Below, piece after piece: positions 44,172 to 55,485 of a DNA stretch of 64,000 nucleotides; position 1 is the first letter of the stretch; each line of letters begins with the position of its first letter. The notes beneath the pieces were generated by a model, which worked only from the letters and a program-made list of their open reading frames with translations, ran no database searches and was not told where the DNA came from. The position numbers and the translations under genes are program-made. The DNA lies in the NCBI RefSeq assembly GCF_027943255.1, contig NC_072892.1:21041792-21105791 (forward strand), read 5' to 3'. The DNA comes from Anastrepha obliqua. Taxonomy: Eukaryota > Arthropoda > Insecta > Diptera > Tephritidae.

Positions 44172-47100
44172 ATGCGTAACCTCAAGTTGCAGTCGTGCAA
44201 ACAACTGGACTTAAAAGTGTCCAATGTTAAATACCTGCTACTGGATCCAAACGCAAGCCGAAAGGAGGCTGATACACTTGTCTATGTAGTGACAGATTCT
44301 GAAGTGAACGAAGTAAAAACATCGACCGGGAGCATAAAAGAAATAGCCTCCGTTCCTGGTATCGTAGCAGCAGAGTATTTGGCGCTAAATAATGAGATTT
44401 GCCTGGCCACACAGGCAGGCGAAGTACTCGCTGTTTCACCCAGCACCGGAACCATCAACGAGTGCACTTTTTGTGGGGTAGGTTTGCAGTGCATGGCATG
44501 GAGTCCTGATCAGGAAGTTGCTGTTTTTATAACAAATTCAGGCAATGTTGTTGTTATGACTTGCACCTATGACGTCATAACCGAGCATGTGTTGGAGGAA
44601 CAATGCGATCCCGACAGCCAATTCGTTAATGTAGGCTGGGGTAAAAAGGAAACACAATTTCATGGTACGGAAGGTAAGGCAGCCGCTAAAACGAGAAACG
44701 ATTTCAAGCCACCGGCGAAAGTAGAGGAACTGCCACAAGTTAGTATATTCCTTTTGTTTGAGAAATAATTTAATATTAATATGATTTTTTGCATAGGATG
44801 TGAATATTACATGGCGCGCAGATGGCGCTTACTTTGCCGTATCATTTGTTAGTTCTGAAGCGGGTCGCATGTTCAAAGTGTTCAATAAAGAAGGCGATTT
44901 GACATATATATCTGAGCGTTGGAATGATTTGCAACCACCGATCGCATGGCGACCTTCGGGCACTTGGATTGCAGTGCCTCAAATGTTTCCCAATAAAAGC
45001 ACCGTCGCTCTGTTTGAAAAGAATGGCTTGCGGCATCGTGAAATCGTACTGCCGTTCTCATTGATCGACGAGCCCATACGTAGTCTGCGCTGGAGTAACG
45101 ATTCAGACATACTCGCAATTGAAACGTTAGATTCAACCGCGCAAAAGCAACGCCTGTACTTTTATACGATCGCAAATTACCATTGGTATCTAAAGCAGGT
45201 GCTAACTTTTGACAGAACGGATCCTATTGCATACCACTGCTGGGACCAACGAATAGGCGAGGAAAAGACTTTGCACGTGTGGCTAGAAAGTGGTAGATAC
45301 CTAATTTACCGCTGGCGATTCGATTTCGATCGCTATGCACGCAGTGGCATTGTGGCTGTCATCGACGGTAAAAAGTTGCTATTGACCGACTTTTCCAAGG
45401 CAATTGTGCCACCGCCAATGTGTAGCAAAGAAATTGAGTCAGATACGTACATCAACGCATGTGTCATTTCAAGAAATAATAACGGAAATTTGCAGTTGTG
45501 CATTTACGACGCCAATGAGCAGTTGCAGCTGTTTGTAGCGAACCATGTTGAGAATTCACTAGCTTTTGAGAAAGTTTGCGTTTTAGAAAAGCTACAAACA
45601 TATTTGGGGGAGTACAATACACCACCATCGGAGCTGGGCAACTTGTTTTGGTTCGATGAAAACTACTTAGTAGCAACCGTTAACGTTAATGAAAAGAGCA
45701 AAGTGCTTTTGCTTATATTGGATACTGGAGCGAAAACCTATGACGTGGTCACTGCCATACAGCTGAACTCCAACGCGGCTTGCAGCTGCATGGGATTTGT
45801 TACATTGGAGCAGTGCTTTGTGCAAACTACGGATGGAAAAATTCAGCAACTATCACAACAAAACGATACTACGCTCAAATTGGACAAAACATACCAAGAA
45901 CTGGAGCAAGCCGCATTGCAGCTGGAGTGGCATCAAACGCAGTCAGCGGAGTCTGAGTGTCTTATTGCTTTACTACAAAATCGGCGCCTATATATTGACA
46001 GCGAGCTAGTGTCCGGCGACGTGACGTCCTTCTGCTTGGCAGGCAACTACTTAGCCTATACTAAACTGACTGAATTGAATTTCGTGCTACTGTCCACACG
46101 CCAACACGTTTACAGACGCAATATGGAGCGTGGCGGCAGAATCGTTACGACTATGGCGAATGATGCGCGTGTCGTGCTACAAATGCCGCGTGGCAATTTG
46201 GAAGTTATTTCGCCGCGTGTGCTGGCGCTGGAGATTATCGGAAAACAATTGGATCAAAAACGCTACAGTGAAGCTTTCAATATATTGCGAAAGCAACGCA
46301 TAAATTTGAATATTCTTTGTGATCATAATATGATGAGCTTTGTGCAAAACGTAACTATCTTCTTGAGTCAGATCACGAATCCGAATTGGTTGAACTTATT
46401 CCTGACTGATCTGCAGAACGAGGTAAGTGTAGATCGATGTGTCTTTTAACTTGCTCCATTTTTGAGTATTTTTGAATATTCTTTTTTTTGTATTTTCATT
46501 TAAGGACTTTTCGAAAACAATGTACGCAAGCAACTACACCGCAGCTCACCAAGTATATCCCGATGGCTTCAAAATCGAATCCAAAGTGGCATACCTCTGC
46601 GCGCTGTTGTGCGCGCGTATGGCGGAAATTAATAAAGAACGTTTTCGATTGCCCATCATTACGGCGTATGTGAAAACAGGCAAGCTGGAGCAAGCGCTTC
46701 AATTGATTTGGCAAGTGAAGAAAGAGCAGATTGAATTGGCGAAACAGTCAGAGGGCCCGGTGCAAGAAGCAGCCGAGGAGGCGCTCAAATATTTACTCTA
46801 CCTAGTCGATGTAAATGAATTGTATAATGTCGCCCTAGGCACGTACGATTTTGGTCTGGTGCTTTTTGTCGCGCAAAAATCGCAAAAAGATCCGAAGGAA
46901 TTTTTGCCATTCCTCAATGAACTAAAACAGCTGGAGGTGAATTATCGCAGATTCAAAATCGATGAGCACTTGAAGCGCTATGAAAAGGCGCTGGAAAATA
47001 TCTCCAAATGTGGCGTTGAAAAATTCTCCATAGCTTTGGAGTTCATCCAGCTGCACGAGCTGTATAAGCTGGCATTAAAGTTTTACAAAATAGATGCAGA

Positions 47101-48471
47101 AGAAAATGAAGCGAAAGAAGGGCAACATTCTTTGCGGGAATGCCAGCGTCAGATCTGTTTAGCTTTTGCAGACTATCTGCGCGCTAAGAATGAGCTCGAA
47201 AGTGCGAGTATTATGTACGAGCGTGGCGGCGATCTCACACAAGCGCTGCTCAGCGCCAAAAACGTATTGGATTGGCGGCGTGTTTTGATGTTGGCGCAAA
47301 AGGATGGAAAGGATATAGCGACGGCGGCATTGTAAGAAGATGGCATATGCATTTAATACACTAAATTGTTTGTTACTTGTGTTTTTTAGATCCATGGTAT
47401 CTGCGCTGCAAGAGCAAGGTCGGTACGACATTGCCCATCAGCTGCTCAAAACGTATGGCACAAACTTCAAAGAAGCGCTGCAATGCCTGCTCAAGGGTAA
47501 TCTCTATTTGGCAGCGATTCTGGAAGTCCACATGAACCGTCAAGAGATCGATTTACTAGATGAGGTCGTAAAGCCAGACTTGATTGCATACAGCAAGCAA
47601 TTGGCACAGCAGTTGGCTGATGATGAAAAGCTCTTCGTTGAGCACAAACAACGTTTGCATGATGTGCGTGTGCTGGCGCAAAAAAAGCGCGATGGACTCG
47701 TGAATTGTTATGATCAGCCAGATATTGACGAGGCAGATTTGCTGTCTGACACTACCAGTTTGCGCTCATCACGCTACACGGGTAGCTCGCAAGGCACTGG
47801 GTAAGCAATGCAATCACTTTCTTTGTTTTTGATTTAATTTTGTTGCATGCCTGAATGCCTAACTTAATAGCAGCAACATTATTTTTATTTTATTGCATCT
47901 TTTTTCAATAAATGTACTTGCACAAATTTCTATTAATATCTACACATATCACTTTAATTAATTTTGCTTCACTTCACAGCAAAACATTCCGCTCGAGCAA
48001 GAATCGGCGAAAGCACGAACGAAAATTGCTAAGTCTCAAGCCGGGCAATCCATTCGAAGACATCGCACTTATCGACGCGCTGTATAATCTAGTCATGAAG
48101 TTGGCCAATCAGCAGCAACAGATGCGTGACACATGCAAAGCCTTAATTGAATTGCAGCTGGATGAAGTGGCTGGGGCGCTGCAAACGCAATACGGTCACT
48201 TATTGACGTTGATGCAAGACTCCTTCGATGCGATATGGACAGACGAAATGGTGAATACGCAAGCAATGCAGTACAAACCAACACCTTACACCGATTACAC
48301 ACAACTGCAAAATGAGCAACGCTACGCTGTGTTAGGTAAGTCCGGTGATGGCACTTAAAAACAAATTCCACTTTATAAAACAAAACCTTTTTTCCACTCT
48401 CATCAGCTCCTCAAAAGCGTTTCAAGCCGCAAATAAATCTTATTGATTGGAAGTGTGAAATACTGGCTTAA
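44172..48471 (+). CDS. Elp1: Elongator complex protein 1
   Basis: Elp1 is the scaffold and largest subunit of Elongator, the cytosolic complex that adds carboxymethyl groups to wobble uridines of tRNA. Six exons join without frame loss: 44172-44738, 44797-46422, 46505-47331, 47390-47800, 47980-48335 and 48407-48471, each with GT-AG borders; introns are 58, 82, 58, 179 and 71 bases. The product is 1283 residues, in the family range. The N terminus MRNLKL, then AWSPDQE (about 108-114), VGWGKKETQFHG (about 154) and NYHWYLKQ (about 316), are Elp1 hallmarks of the two WD40 propellers. A helical TPR-like region follows from about residue 690. The basic segment SSKNRRKHERK (about 1147) is the conserved tRNA-binding and C-terminal dimer region. 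Exon ends were chosen by frame and family continuity. No TE insertion or lesion was seen. Confidence 0.96.
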
Positions 48472-48685
48472 GCGTGCACGACACATACAAATCAAATTAA
48501 CCAACAAATCACTAACATCTTCAGCTGCAAGCATGCGCACTTTGCTTGGTCTTGGTCTGGTGTCTAATCGTCTAGCATAGCATAAATTAGCGTAAAGTAC
48601 TTTAGTAATTAATCAAATTTGTATTTACAAGCAACATTTTTATGTACAAATGTACACGTATACAACAACAGTAAAACATTGTAAT

Positions 48686-48691
48686 AATAAA
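48686..48691 (+). terminator. Candidate Elp1 polyadenylation signal
   Basis: AATAAA lies 215 bases after the Elp1 stop codon, in AT-rich sequence; this gives a short 3' UTR. A GT-rich stretch (ATATGTGTATGTATA) follows within 10-30 bases, as expected for cleavage downstream elements. Confidence 0.6.
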
Positions 48692-48699
48692 AATATGTG

Positions 48700-49064
48700 T
48701 ATGTATATAAATTGCAATGTTTACGTTAAATTTGGTGCATACGTAGTTGATTAAAACAGAAAGTGAAACTCTTTTATGTTAAATGAAAAATTATGCAAAT
48801 GTTTCTCTTTTTTTTTTAATGAAATGTTTTTACTTTTTTCAAATACTGCTCAACCTGCACGCTTCTGATTGAGTGCGTGGTTTGATGGGTGCCTGGCGAT
48901 AGTTGGGCAACCGTGAAAATCGATGTTTTTAAATAAGAAATTAAAACTTACACCGTGCAAATATACAGATTCCTATATTACTTTCACCAATTAATTAGAG
49001 TTTTAATATTTTGCATAATTTACAATAACAAAATGATAAGTTGTTTGCCCAAAAATGTATACTG
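48700..49064. other. Unassigned stretch after Elp1
   Basis: AT-rich, no gene or element recognised before the foldback-like element. Confidence 0.5.
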
Positions 49065-50318
49065 CGAAATGGGATCCCTACAAAATGCTGTATATCAAAA
49101 TTCTTTTCGTACGAAATACTGTAAATTAACGTAACAAAATTCTGCAGTGACAAAATTCTGTATTTACAAAATTCTGTAAAAACAAAATTCTGTACTGTCT
49201 TAAAAAAATTCTGTATTGACAAAATTGTGTATTGACGAAATTCTGTACTGAAAAAATTTTGTGTTGACAAAAGTCAACGAAAAAAGGAGTTCTACGCAAA
49301 AATACGGTGGATTGCGTAGCCGGAGTCGGACTGATGAGGGTTATTTTTTTGAAGCGCGGCCGAAAAGAAGTTCTACGCAAAAATACGGTGGATTGCGTAG
49401 CCGGAGTTGGACTGATGAGGGTTATCTTTTTGAAGCGCGGCCTAAGGCCGCCCACGCGAAAAGGAGTTTTACGCAAAAATACGGTGGATTGCGTAGCCGG
49501 AGTTGGACTGATGAGGGTTATTTTTTTGAAGCGCGGCCGAAGGCCGCCCACGCGAAAAAGAATTCTACGCAAAAATACGGTGGATTGCATAGCCGGAGTC
49601 GGACTGTTGAGGGTTATTTTTTTGAAGCGCGGCCGAAAAGAAGTTCTACCCAAAAATACGGTGGATTGCGTAGCCGGAGTTGGACTGATGAGGGTTATTT
49701 TTTTGTAGCGCGGCCGAAGGCCGCCCACGCGAAAAGGAGTTCTACGCAAAAATACGGTGGATTGCGTAGCCGGAGTCGGACTGATGAGGGTTATTTTTTT
49801 GAAGCGCGGCCGAAAAGAAGTTCTACGCAAAAATACGGTGGATTGCGTAGCCGGAGTTGGACTGATGAAGGTTATTTTTTTGAAGCGCGGCCGAAGGCCG
49901 CCCAAGCAAAAAGGAGTTCTATGCAAAAATACGGTGGATTACATAGCCGGAGTCGGACTGATGAGGGTTATTTTTTTGAAGCGCAGCCGAAAAGAAGTTC
50001 TACCCAAAAATACGGTGGATTGCGTAGCCGGAGTTGGACTGATGAGGGTTATTTTTTTGTAGCGCGGCCGAAGGCCGCCCACGCGAAAAGAAGTTCTACG
50101 CAAAAATACGGTGGATTCTATCGAAACTTAAGAAAAAAAGTGCGCACTTTTTTTTATAAAATTTGTTGAATTTCTTATCATTTACTTACAGCATTTCGTC
50201 AATACAGAATTTTGTCAATACAAAATTTCGTCAATACAGCATTTCGGCAATACAGAATATTTTTTACAGAATTTTGAAATACAGAATTTCGTATCATACA
50301 GCATTACGTACCCTACCC
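49065..50318. mobile_element. Foldback-like element with 16-bp arm repeats
   Basis: The left arm (49065-49275) consists of degenerate 16-bp units around GACAAAATTCTGTATT. The right arm (about 50185-50318) consists of the same unit in inverse orientation (GTCAATACAGAATTTT). The outermost parts also match: CTACAAAATGCTGTAT on the left and the inverse of TACGTAATGCTGTATG on the right. Between the arms lies an 81/96-bp tandem array. Long inverted arms made of short direct repeats around a middle domain are the layout of foldback (FB/Galileo-like) elements. No transposase is present. Exact ends and target duplication could not be fixed. Confidence 0.7.
49290..50112. repeat. Alternating 81/96-bp tandem array, about 9.2 units
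   Basis: The marker AAAAATACGGTGGATT starts at 49298, 49379, 49475, 49571, 49652, 49748, 49829, 49925, 50006 and 50102. Spacings are 81, 96, 96, 81, 96, 81, 96, 81 and 96. The 96-bp form has an extra 15 bases, GGCCGCCCACGCGAA, beside GGCCGAA. From the fourth unit on, the pattern is a 177-bp dimer. Each unit also folds as CTACGCAA...TTGCGTAG (8-bp stem). Both lengths are multiples of three, so frames of 302 codons (+) and 266 codons (-) remain open; I do not regard these as genes. Confidence 0.93.
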
Positions 50319-50439
50319 TTGCGAAATAATTGAAGATAATAATAATTATATGATGAACATAATTAGGCTTTTGAAAGGAAATGTATATAAAATATTTTAG
50401 AATTTGTTTTATTTATAATAGTCAAATGTTAGTAACACA

Positions 50440-50935
50440 TTTGATTTTATAATAGATAGAATTTTATAAAAATCGATTTTTTCTTAAATATATTTTTTAG
50501 TAACTAATCGAAGATTTTTTCGCACCGATAAATATTTTTCTTTATAAACAATTTAAGGACGAAATTTTGATCAAAATCGAGTTTTGTTTTGAGAAACCGC
50601 CATTTTCTTAAAAAAATTTATTTTGCTTATTCCTTCGATTAATCACTAGATTTAACATTACTTTACCTAAATCCTTTTGGTTTTTTTAATTTCAGAGGAT
50701 CCAGTTCAGAGATATAGTGGTCACCGCAAAACGTCTTTTTTGAGAGGGGCTCCCCGAGATCAGTTGTAGCTCCTTTCCAAATAAATAGTTTTACTAATAC
50801 TAAGTCTTAAAATACAGTTAAAAGGTAACATAATATGGGTAAAAATTTTTAGATCAATAAATTTAAAAGTTTTCTCAGAAAAAATTCTGGAAAACTCGCT
50901 TTTTTTCGGCCTTCTAACTGTATATAACCCCTTAA
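50440..50935. mobile_element. TTAA-type element, left-truncated copy
   Basis: The right end CTGTATATAACCCC then TTAA (50932-50935) matches the end type of 20314-21047. Internally, CTTCGATTAATCACTAGATT, TTTAATTTCAGAGGATCCAG (50687-50706) and GTCACCGCAAAACGTCTTTT run parallel to 20735-20850. The left end is missing near the foldback-like element. Confidence 0.75.
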
Positions 50936-50962
50936 TACCTTAGTAATTTATTTTCATTTGGT

Positions 50963-51189
50963 ATATGTTTCGGTCGCCGTAGCGTGATTACCATTCGGAA
51001 GCGCGTGTTTTTGAATCTTCGTGCATGAAACACCAAATGATAGAAACAGTTACTTTCTAATAGCGGCTGCCCATCGGCAGGCAATGGCAAACCTCCTAGT
51101 AGATTTCTGCCATGAAAAAGTTACTCATAAAAATCCATCTGCCGTTTGGAGTCGGAATAAAACTGCATTTGTGGAACAACATCAAGACA
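50963..51189 (+). mobile_element. tRNA-derived SINE, degraded
   Basis: The head is shortened (GCCGTAGCGTGATTACCATT) and the B box has decayed to GTTTTTGAATCTT. The body is clear: AGGCAATGGCAAACCTCCTA, TTTCTGCCATGAAAAAG, TGCCGTTTGGAGTCGG and GTGGAACAACATCAAGAC. The 3' tail is lost at the next element. Confidence 0.75.
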
Positions 51190-51718
51190 AGAACTAGACA
51201 GCTGCAGTATACAGACAAGCAATGGAGCGCGTAAAGGTCGAAATAGAAATATCCATCATTCAAAATCATTTTGTTTCTTGTTAGAAAAAAAGTTGGGTTA
51301 GGTTAGGTAGTACTGGCTGATATGTAAAAAGATGTCCCAGGGGTCTGTGTTGTCAGTGCTATGTAACTGGAGTCGAAGATATCACCACATGGAACTCATA
51401 ATGAACGTCTTCGCGAGTCTTTTGTTAGCAATATCCTTCAAGGATGAAAGGAAAATATGTTGATCCTCGGCACATTTGTCGAGTCCTATAAAGAGCAGGC
51501 CAGTGTCAAAGTAGGTGTCCTAAAGTACCCGTAACATTCGCTTCGTTGCATGTCTTACACATATCACTCTGGACTAATCCCATTTTGGCTGCGTGATGTG
51601 GGGTGAGTCAGTGTTCTGTCAGTACTCCAACCAATATTTTGCAGTCTTTTTTAGAGAGTGATGGTAAAAGAAAAAGTTATTCAAAAACAAATTGAATGAT
51701 TAATTTTGCACCACCTTG
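51190..51718. mobile_element. CAAGGTGGCGC-type MITE split by a LINE tail
   Basis: ACTAGACAGCTGCAGTATAC and CAATGGAGCGCGTAAAGG (51190-51240) match the interior of 744-950. The right end AATGATTAATTTTGCACCAC then CTTG precedes TA at 51719-51720. Between about 51290 and 51655 a LINE 3' end is inserted. Confidence 0.65.
51290..51655 (-). pseudogene. LINE 3' fragment inserted in a MITE
   Basis: The + strand starts GGGTTAGGTTAGG, the complement of the AACCTAACC 3' UTR seen at 10697-10710. On the minus strand the C-terminal pattern ILVGVLTEH-like then HHAAKMGLVQSDMCKTC and GHLLCHCPA-like codons can be followed in changing frames. It is flanked by AGAAAAAAAGTT and AAGAAAAAGTT, a possible target duplication. 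It is a 5'-truncated, dead copy. Confidence 0.6.
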
Positions 51719-51849
51719 TATTTACTAGCTTAGTGCTGAAAGCATTTATATTTTTTATCAATAAAATAATCAAATTAATAAAATCAATAGGAATTCTTTA
51801 TAAAATCAATGAGAAATTTGATTAAACATAATACATCGAACAATATCCT

Positions 51850-52226
51850 CCGTCATACCCTTTCGTCAGCGACGACAAATTTCTTCTCAGCGCATTCAAT
51901 CGCGATTGCCACTTAAGCGAAAGACTCCAATTTCCCCGAGAGGCCCGCGTAACCTTGGCACAATTACGTTCTGGATACTGTAGCAGGTTAAACTCCTACT
52001 TATCCAGATTCGATTCGGCATACTAAACATATGTTCGGCATGTGAAGGCACCCCGCACGACACTAACCACCTTCTCACATGACACATCAAACCCACTTCC
52101 TCTGGACCCAACCTGTCGAAACAGCAAGTTTCCTGGGCCTACCGTTAGATGAGCTAGACGAAGTCGACCGGTGATTTACTATACTGACAGGTCAAAGTTA
52201 CTGCTACAACAACAACAACAACGACA
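51850..52226 (+). pseudogene. LINE 3' end with CTACAACAACAACAAC tail
   Basis: Frame pieces give PREARVTLAQLRSGYCSRLN and the CxACEG..HDTNHLLTC-like terminal motif, with a frameshift near 52015. The final CCTACCGTTAGATGAGCTAG then GTTACTGCTACAACAACAAC matches 23555-23640. 5'-truncated and dead. Confidence 0.75.
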
Positions 52227-52444
52227 AACTCATAAATTTGATAAAAAAATTTTCTGTGCAGTTTCCCCAAGTAAATTCTTGAAAATCTCTCTCCATTTTT
52301 GCTAACAGAATTTCCACAAAAAATATTTAATATTTAATTTTTTTTAAATCTGTCATTCGCAGGCGGCATGTGCCAAATATTCGCTCGCTTTTTTAAAGCA
52401 CGATTGTTAGCAAAATATGCGAACATAAACGATAAAAAAAAAAA

Positions 52445-53280
52445 ATTATTGTAGCTGTGACATTGAACTAAGCGTAGACAATGCTTCCACTAGAAAATCG
52501 GACCATGCTCTCCAAAATGGCCCAAATAGAATAATCCATCGGATTCGCGTTTGGTAAATTGGGAGCCATTGTGTGGACGTTATGAAGTTCGGAACGTTGT
52601 TTTTTGGTCGTTTTTGGTTCACTCGAGCCTTGTGAGACGATGCTGAGTCCTGTTGAAACGTCCACGGTCTGCCACCGAAATGTTTGTCTGCACACGGCTT
52701 CAAAGCAACCTCCAGAATACTTTCCCGATAATATTTCTCATCTGCGGTTACAGCGGCGGCTGCTGCCTCCTGGTGGCCAATCGATGACTCAAAATCTCGT
52801 TTAAGGTGTTTACGAATTGCTCAATTTGAAAAATTTTCTCGTCAGAAAACACAATGTTCGGAAATTGACCGCTTTCGGGCAAGCGAAGCAACTCCTTCGC
52901 TCTCTCAAGTCTGACTTGTTGCTGCTTTGGTGTGAGATCATGCGTCCTTTGGATATCGTAAGGCTTGACTTTGAGATCATTTTTCAGTATGCGGCGGATG
53001 CTACGATCAGATATTTTCAGTTCTTTCGTCATTTGATGGGCACTTCGTTCACTCAAGTCGCTTCTTCACTTTTTGAACCATCTCACATGCCGTTGCGCTG
53101 TGGAAGGTTGTTCAGCAACACTACGCTACAGCAGCAAAACTTTCAACAGAGCATCCATTTTTGGTCTGCCAGTCCTTTTTCTATCCACGACAGAACCAGT
53201 TTCTTGAAATTTTTTCACCAGCCATTGAGTTTTTGACTCACTCGGACGATTATTCACACCAAAAAATCAGGAATTTTACG
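52445..53280 (-). pseudogene. DD37D (maT-like) transposase relic, deleted
   Basis: The minus strand shows VVDRKRTGRPKM (linker), SAHQMTKELKISDRSIRRIL, KAKELLRL-like codons with FPNIVFSDEKIFQIEQFVN (first Asp), a deletion, then FGGRPWTFQQDSASSHKARV (second Asp) and, in another frame, LPNANPMDYSIWAILES (third Asp). It is homologous to the element at 28981-30258. Ends were not found. Frames are broken in at least three places. Confidence 0.75.
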
Positions 53281-53779
53281 ATATGTTGTTCTTAATGGTT
53301 ACAGGAGGCTGTGGTTCAGAAGTACAAATGCCTCCATATCATTCACCGATTCCTATTTAATATATAACTTCAAATAAATCTTACAAATTTTATCTAAAAT
53401 ATGTTTAATTACATTCTCCATTTTAATCACCAATTTTATTTAAATTTAGAACTTTGATTCAATGCACAAATTTGAATTCGTGTTTATTTTCACTTTGCGA
53501 TCAGCTGTTTTTCTCACTTGCAAATTCTTACAAGTAAAAATTTATCCAGTAAAAATTCGCAACTTCCGCTCAAAATGAAATGTTATTTTGCTCTCTCACT
53601 TTCCCCTACTTTGCAGATTGTTTCTATACATGAACACCAAAACTTGATAGTTTGTTACAAATTATTTGCTTCATGAACAGTCCTAATTTTAACGCATTGC
53701 TCTATACTGCAAATTGTACATCTGCCTACTTGACAAATGTCAAAGGTGATATAAAAAACGTACCGTGTAGAAATAGGGC
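53281..53779. other. Mostly unassigned; DD41D-related 5' flank at 53700-53775
   Basis: The reverse complement of 53700-53775 matches 13685-13760 (GACATTTGTCAAGTAGGCAG, GATGTACAATT). Nothing else was recognised. Confidence 0.45.
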
Positions 53780-53900
53780 GTCTTCGAGTATATTTCTGCC
53801 ATGAAAAAGCTACCCATAAAAAACTATCTGCCGTTCGAAGATGGTATAACTATAGGTTCCACCATTTTGTGGAAAACAAAAGCCACACACCGATTTGGAT
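53780..53900 (+). mobile_element. SINE body fragment
   Basis: TCTTCGAGTATATTTCTGCC, ATGAAAAAGCTACCCATAAA and CTGCCGTTCGAAGATGG are the central body of the tRNA-derived SINE; head and tail are missing. Confidence 0.65.
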
Positions 53901-55485
53901 TTTGAATATAAATTCTGCCTTCAGAGATCTACTGCAAAATGCACTATTGAGTATTTCTGATCTTCTTTTAAAGGAGGTGGTTACAAAAGTGCATTAAAAG
54001 GGCAGTTAGTAAGTTAAAATGTGCTAAATAAATTTTTTACAAAAAAATGTACCGAGTGGTCATCGCAGATGAAAAACATCTATGTATGAAAGAAAAAGTG
54101 TAATTCAAATAATCCAATTCCGTTTTTGACTAAGCAACTCAAACTAAAATGAACACACAAAGCAAGCACAATTAACTATTTTAATTTGAATAAAATTAAG
54201 AGTAATAAAAATTGCTTTCCATACAAAAATGTTTATTCACTCTTTATCTGGCTTTCCAAACGCTGCAATATAAATTTTTTTACAACACGCTAATTCACGT
54301 GTTTTACATTCTGTTGTAGCCTATCTGCTGTGTTCGCTGCAAAAAGGGGGTGTTCATTGCACCACCAATTACACGAAAAAATGTAAGCGTTTCAATCAAT
54401 TTCTTTTGCATATCAATCGCACATTTTTCTAAAGAAATTCACAAGTACAAATGCATTTGTATCAGTGAATATGTTTCATTTAAAAATAACGGCGGTTAAT
54501 CATGCAACAATTAAAATGTTTGCTACTGCCAATGAAGGGGCGTCAAAATGTGATTAAACGATGATGCGGAAAAAACGCCCTATAAATGATTTGAACTGTA
54601 AGTGCGATTGGTGGTGATGATTTTGATGTGCCTTATTATTATTTTATACAATTTAAATCATTGTCTGATTAAGGAAACAAAAAAGTTGAATATGGACAAT
54701 ACAAAATATGTCAAAAAATATGGTAAATGGGGCGTCTTGTGTAAACTCATTCCACGAATAGCCACTTTGTAGTCATAGACGTGTCGTTGTTGTTATGGTT
54801 TCTGTTTAAAATATTCTCCAGAAACGTTTGGAGACAGATCTAACACATAAAAAGAACGATCTTCAGTGATTGATGAGAGAAATGAAGCCGCAATGGCCGA
54901 AATTAAAAGAGAAAAGAAAAAAGAGGTTGTTTGTAAAGTCGGTTTACTGACGATAGTTTAACGTGACAACGTCATAAGAAAATATTGATGGAATGGTTGC
55001 AATTTTCAAAACAAAATTTTAATTTAATTTGTTTGATAGATATTTTGTATGGATATAGAGGAGGAGGTAAATGGAATTGCAATGGAATAGGTCAAGTTAC
55101 ATTTACACAAACGTGAAAAATGACGAAACATTTATCAAATTCATGAAAGATATCTTCAATTTCGATTGTGCATCAGACGTTAATAAGTCAACAACACTAA
55201 GAGGCACCATCATTGATTTACCTTTTTCAAGACACTTTACACTCGAAACACTCCCTTTCATTTCCTACTTTTTCTATCATCGTCCTATTCTCAACAGAGA
55301 AATGGTTCATTACCATGCACACAGGAAGAAGGCATATGCAAATACAAGTATTGGATTTTCTTACAAATGCGCATATACATACATATACATACATATATAT
55401 GCTCACTCAAGTAGGACAGAGCCAGATGTCAAACGTTGCCGTTCGTTTGCTTTGTTCGTTCCGCGCTTTCGCTTGCAGTTCATCC
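53901..55485. other. Unassigned non-coding stretch
   Basis: AT-rich; CATACATATACATACATATA at about 55378-55398 is a microsatellite. Frames at 55071-55529 and 55213-55686 have no family features and run into the minisatellite. Confidence 0.45.

Noticed and set aside
49290..50112. CTGATGAG plus CGAAA in every repeat unit, resembling a hammerhead ribozyme core
   Set aside because: The bases between CTGATGA and GAAA cannot form a proper stem II (at best two pairs), and no stem I partner for the GGAGTCGGA preceding CTGATGA is present. The 8-bp CTACGCAA/TTGCGTAG stem is separated from the core by 11 bases.
49126..50169. Long open frames of 302 codons (+) and 266 codons (-) as protein genes
   Set aside because: Both run through a tandem array with unit lengths divisible by three; frames are open on both strands and end within the arm repeats, with no start context or domain.
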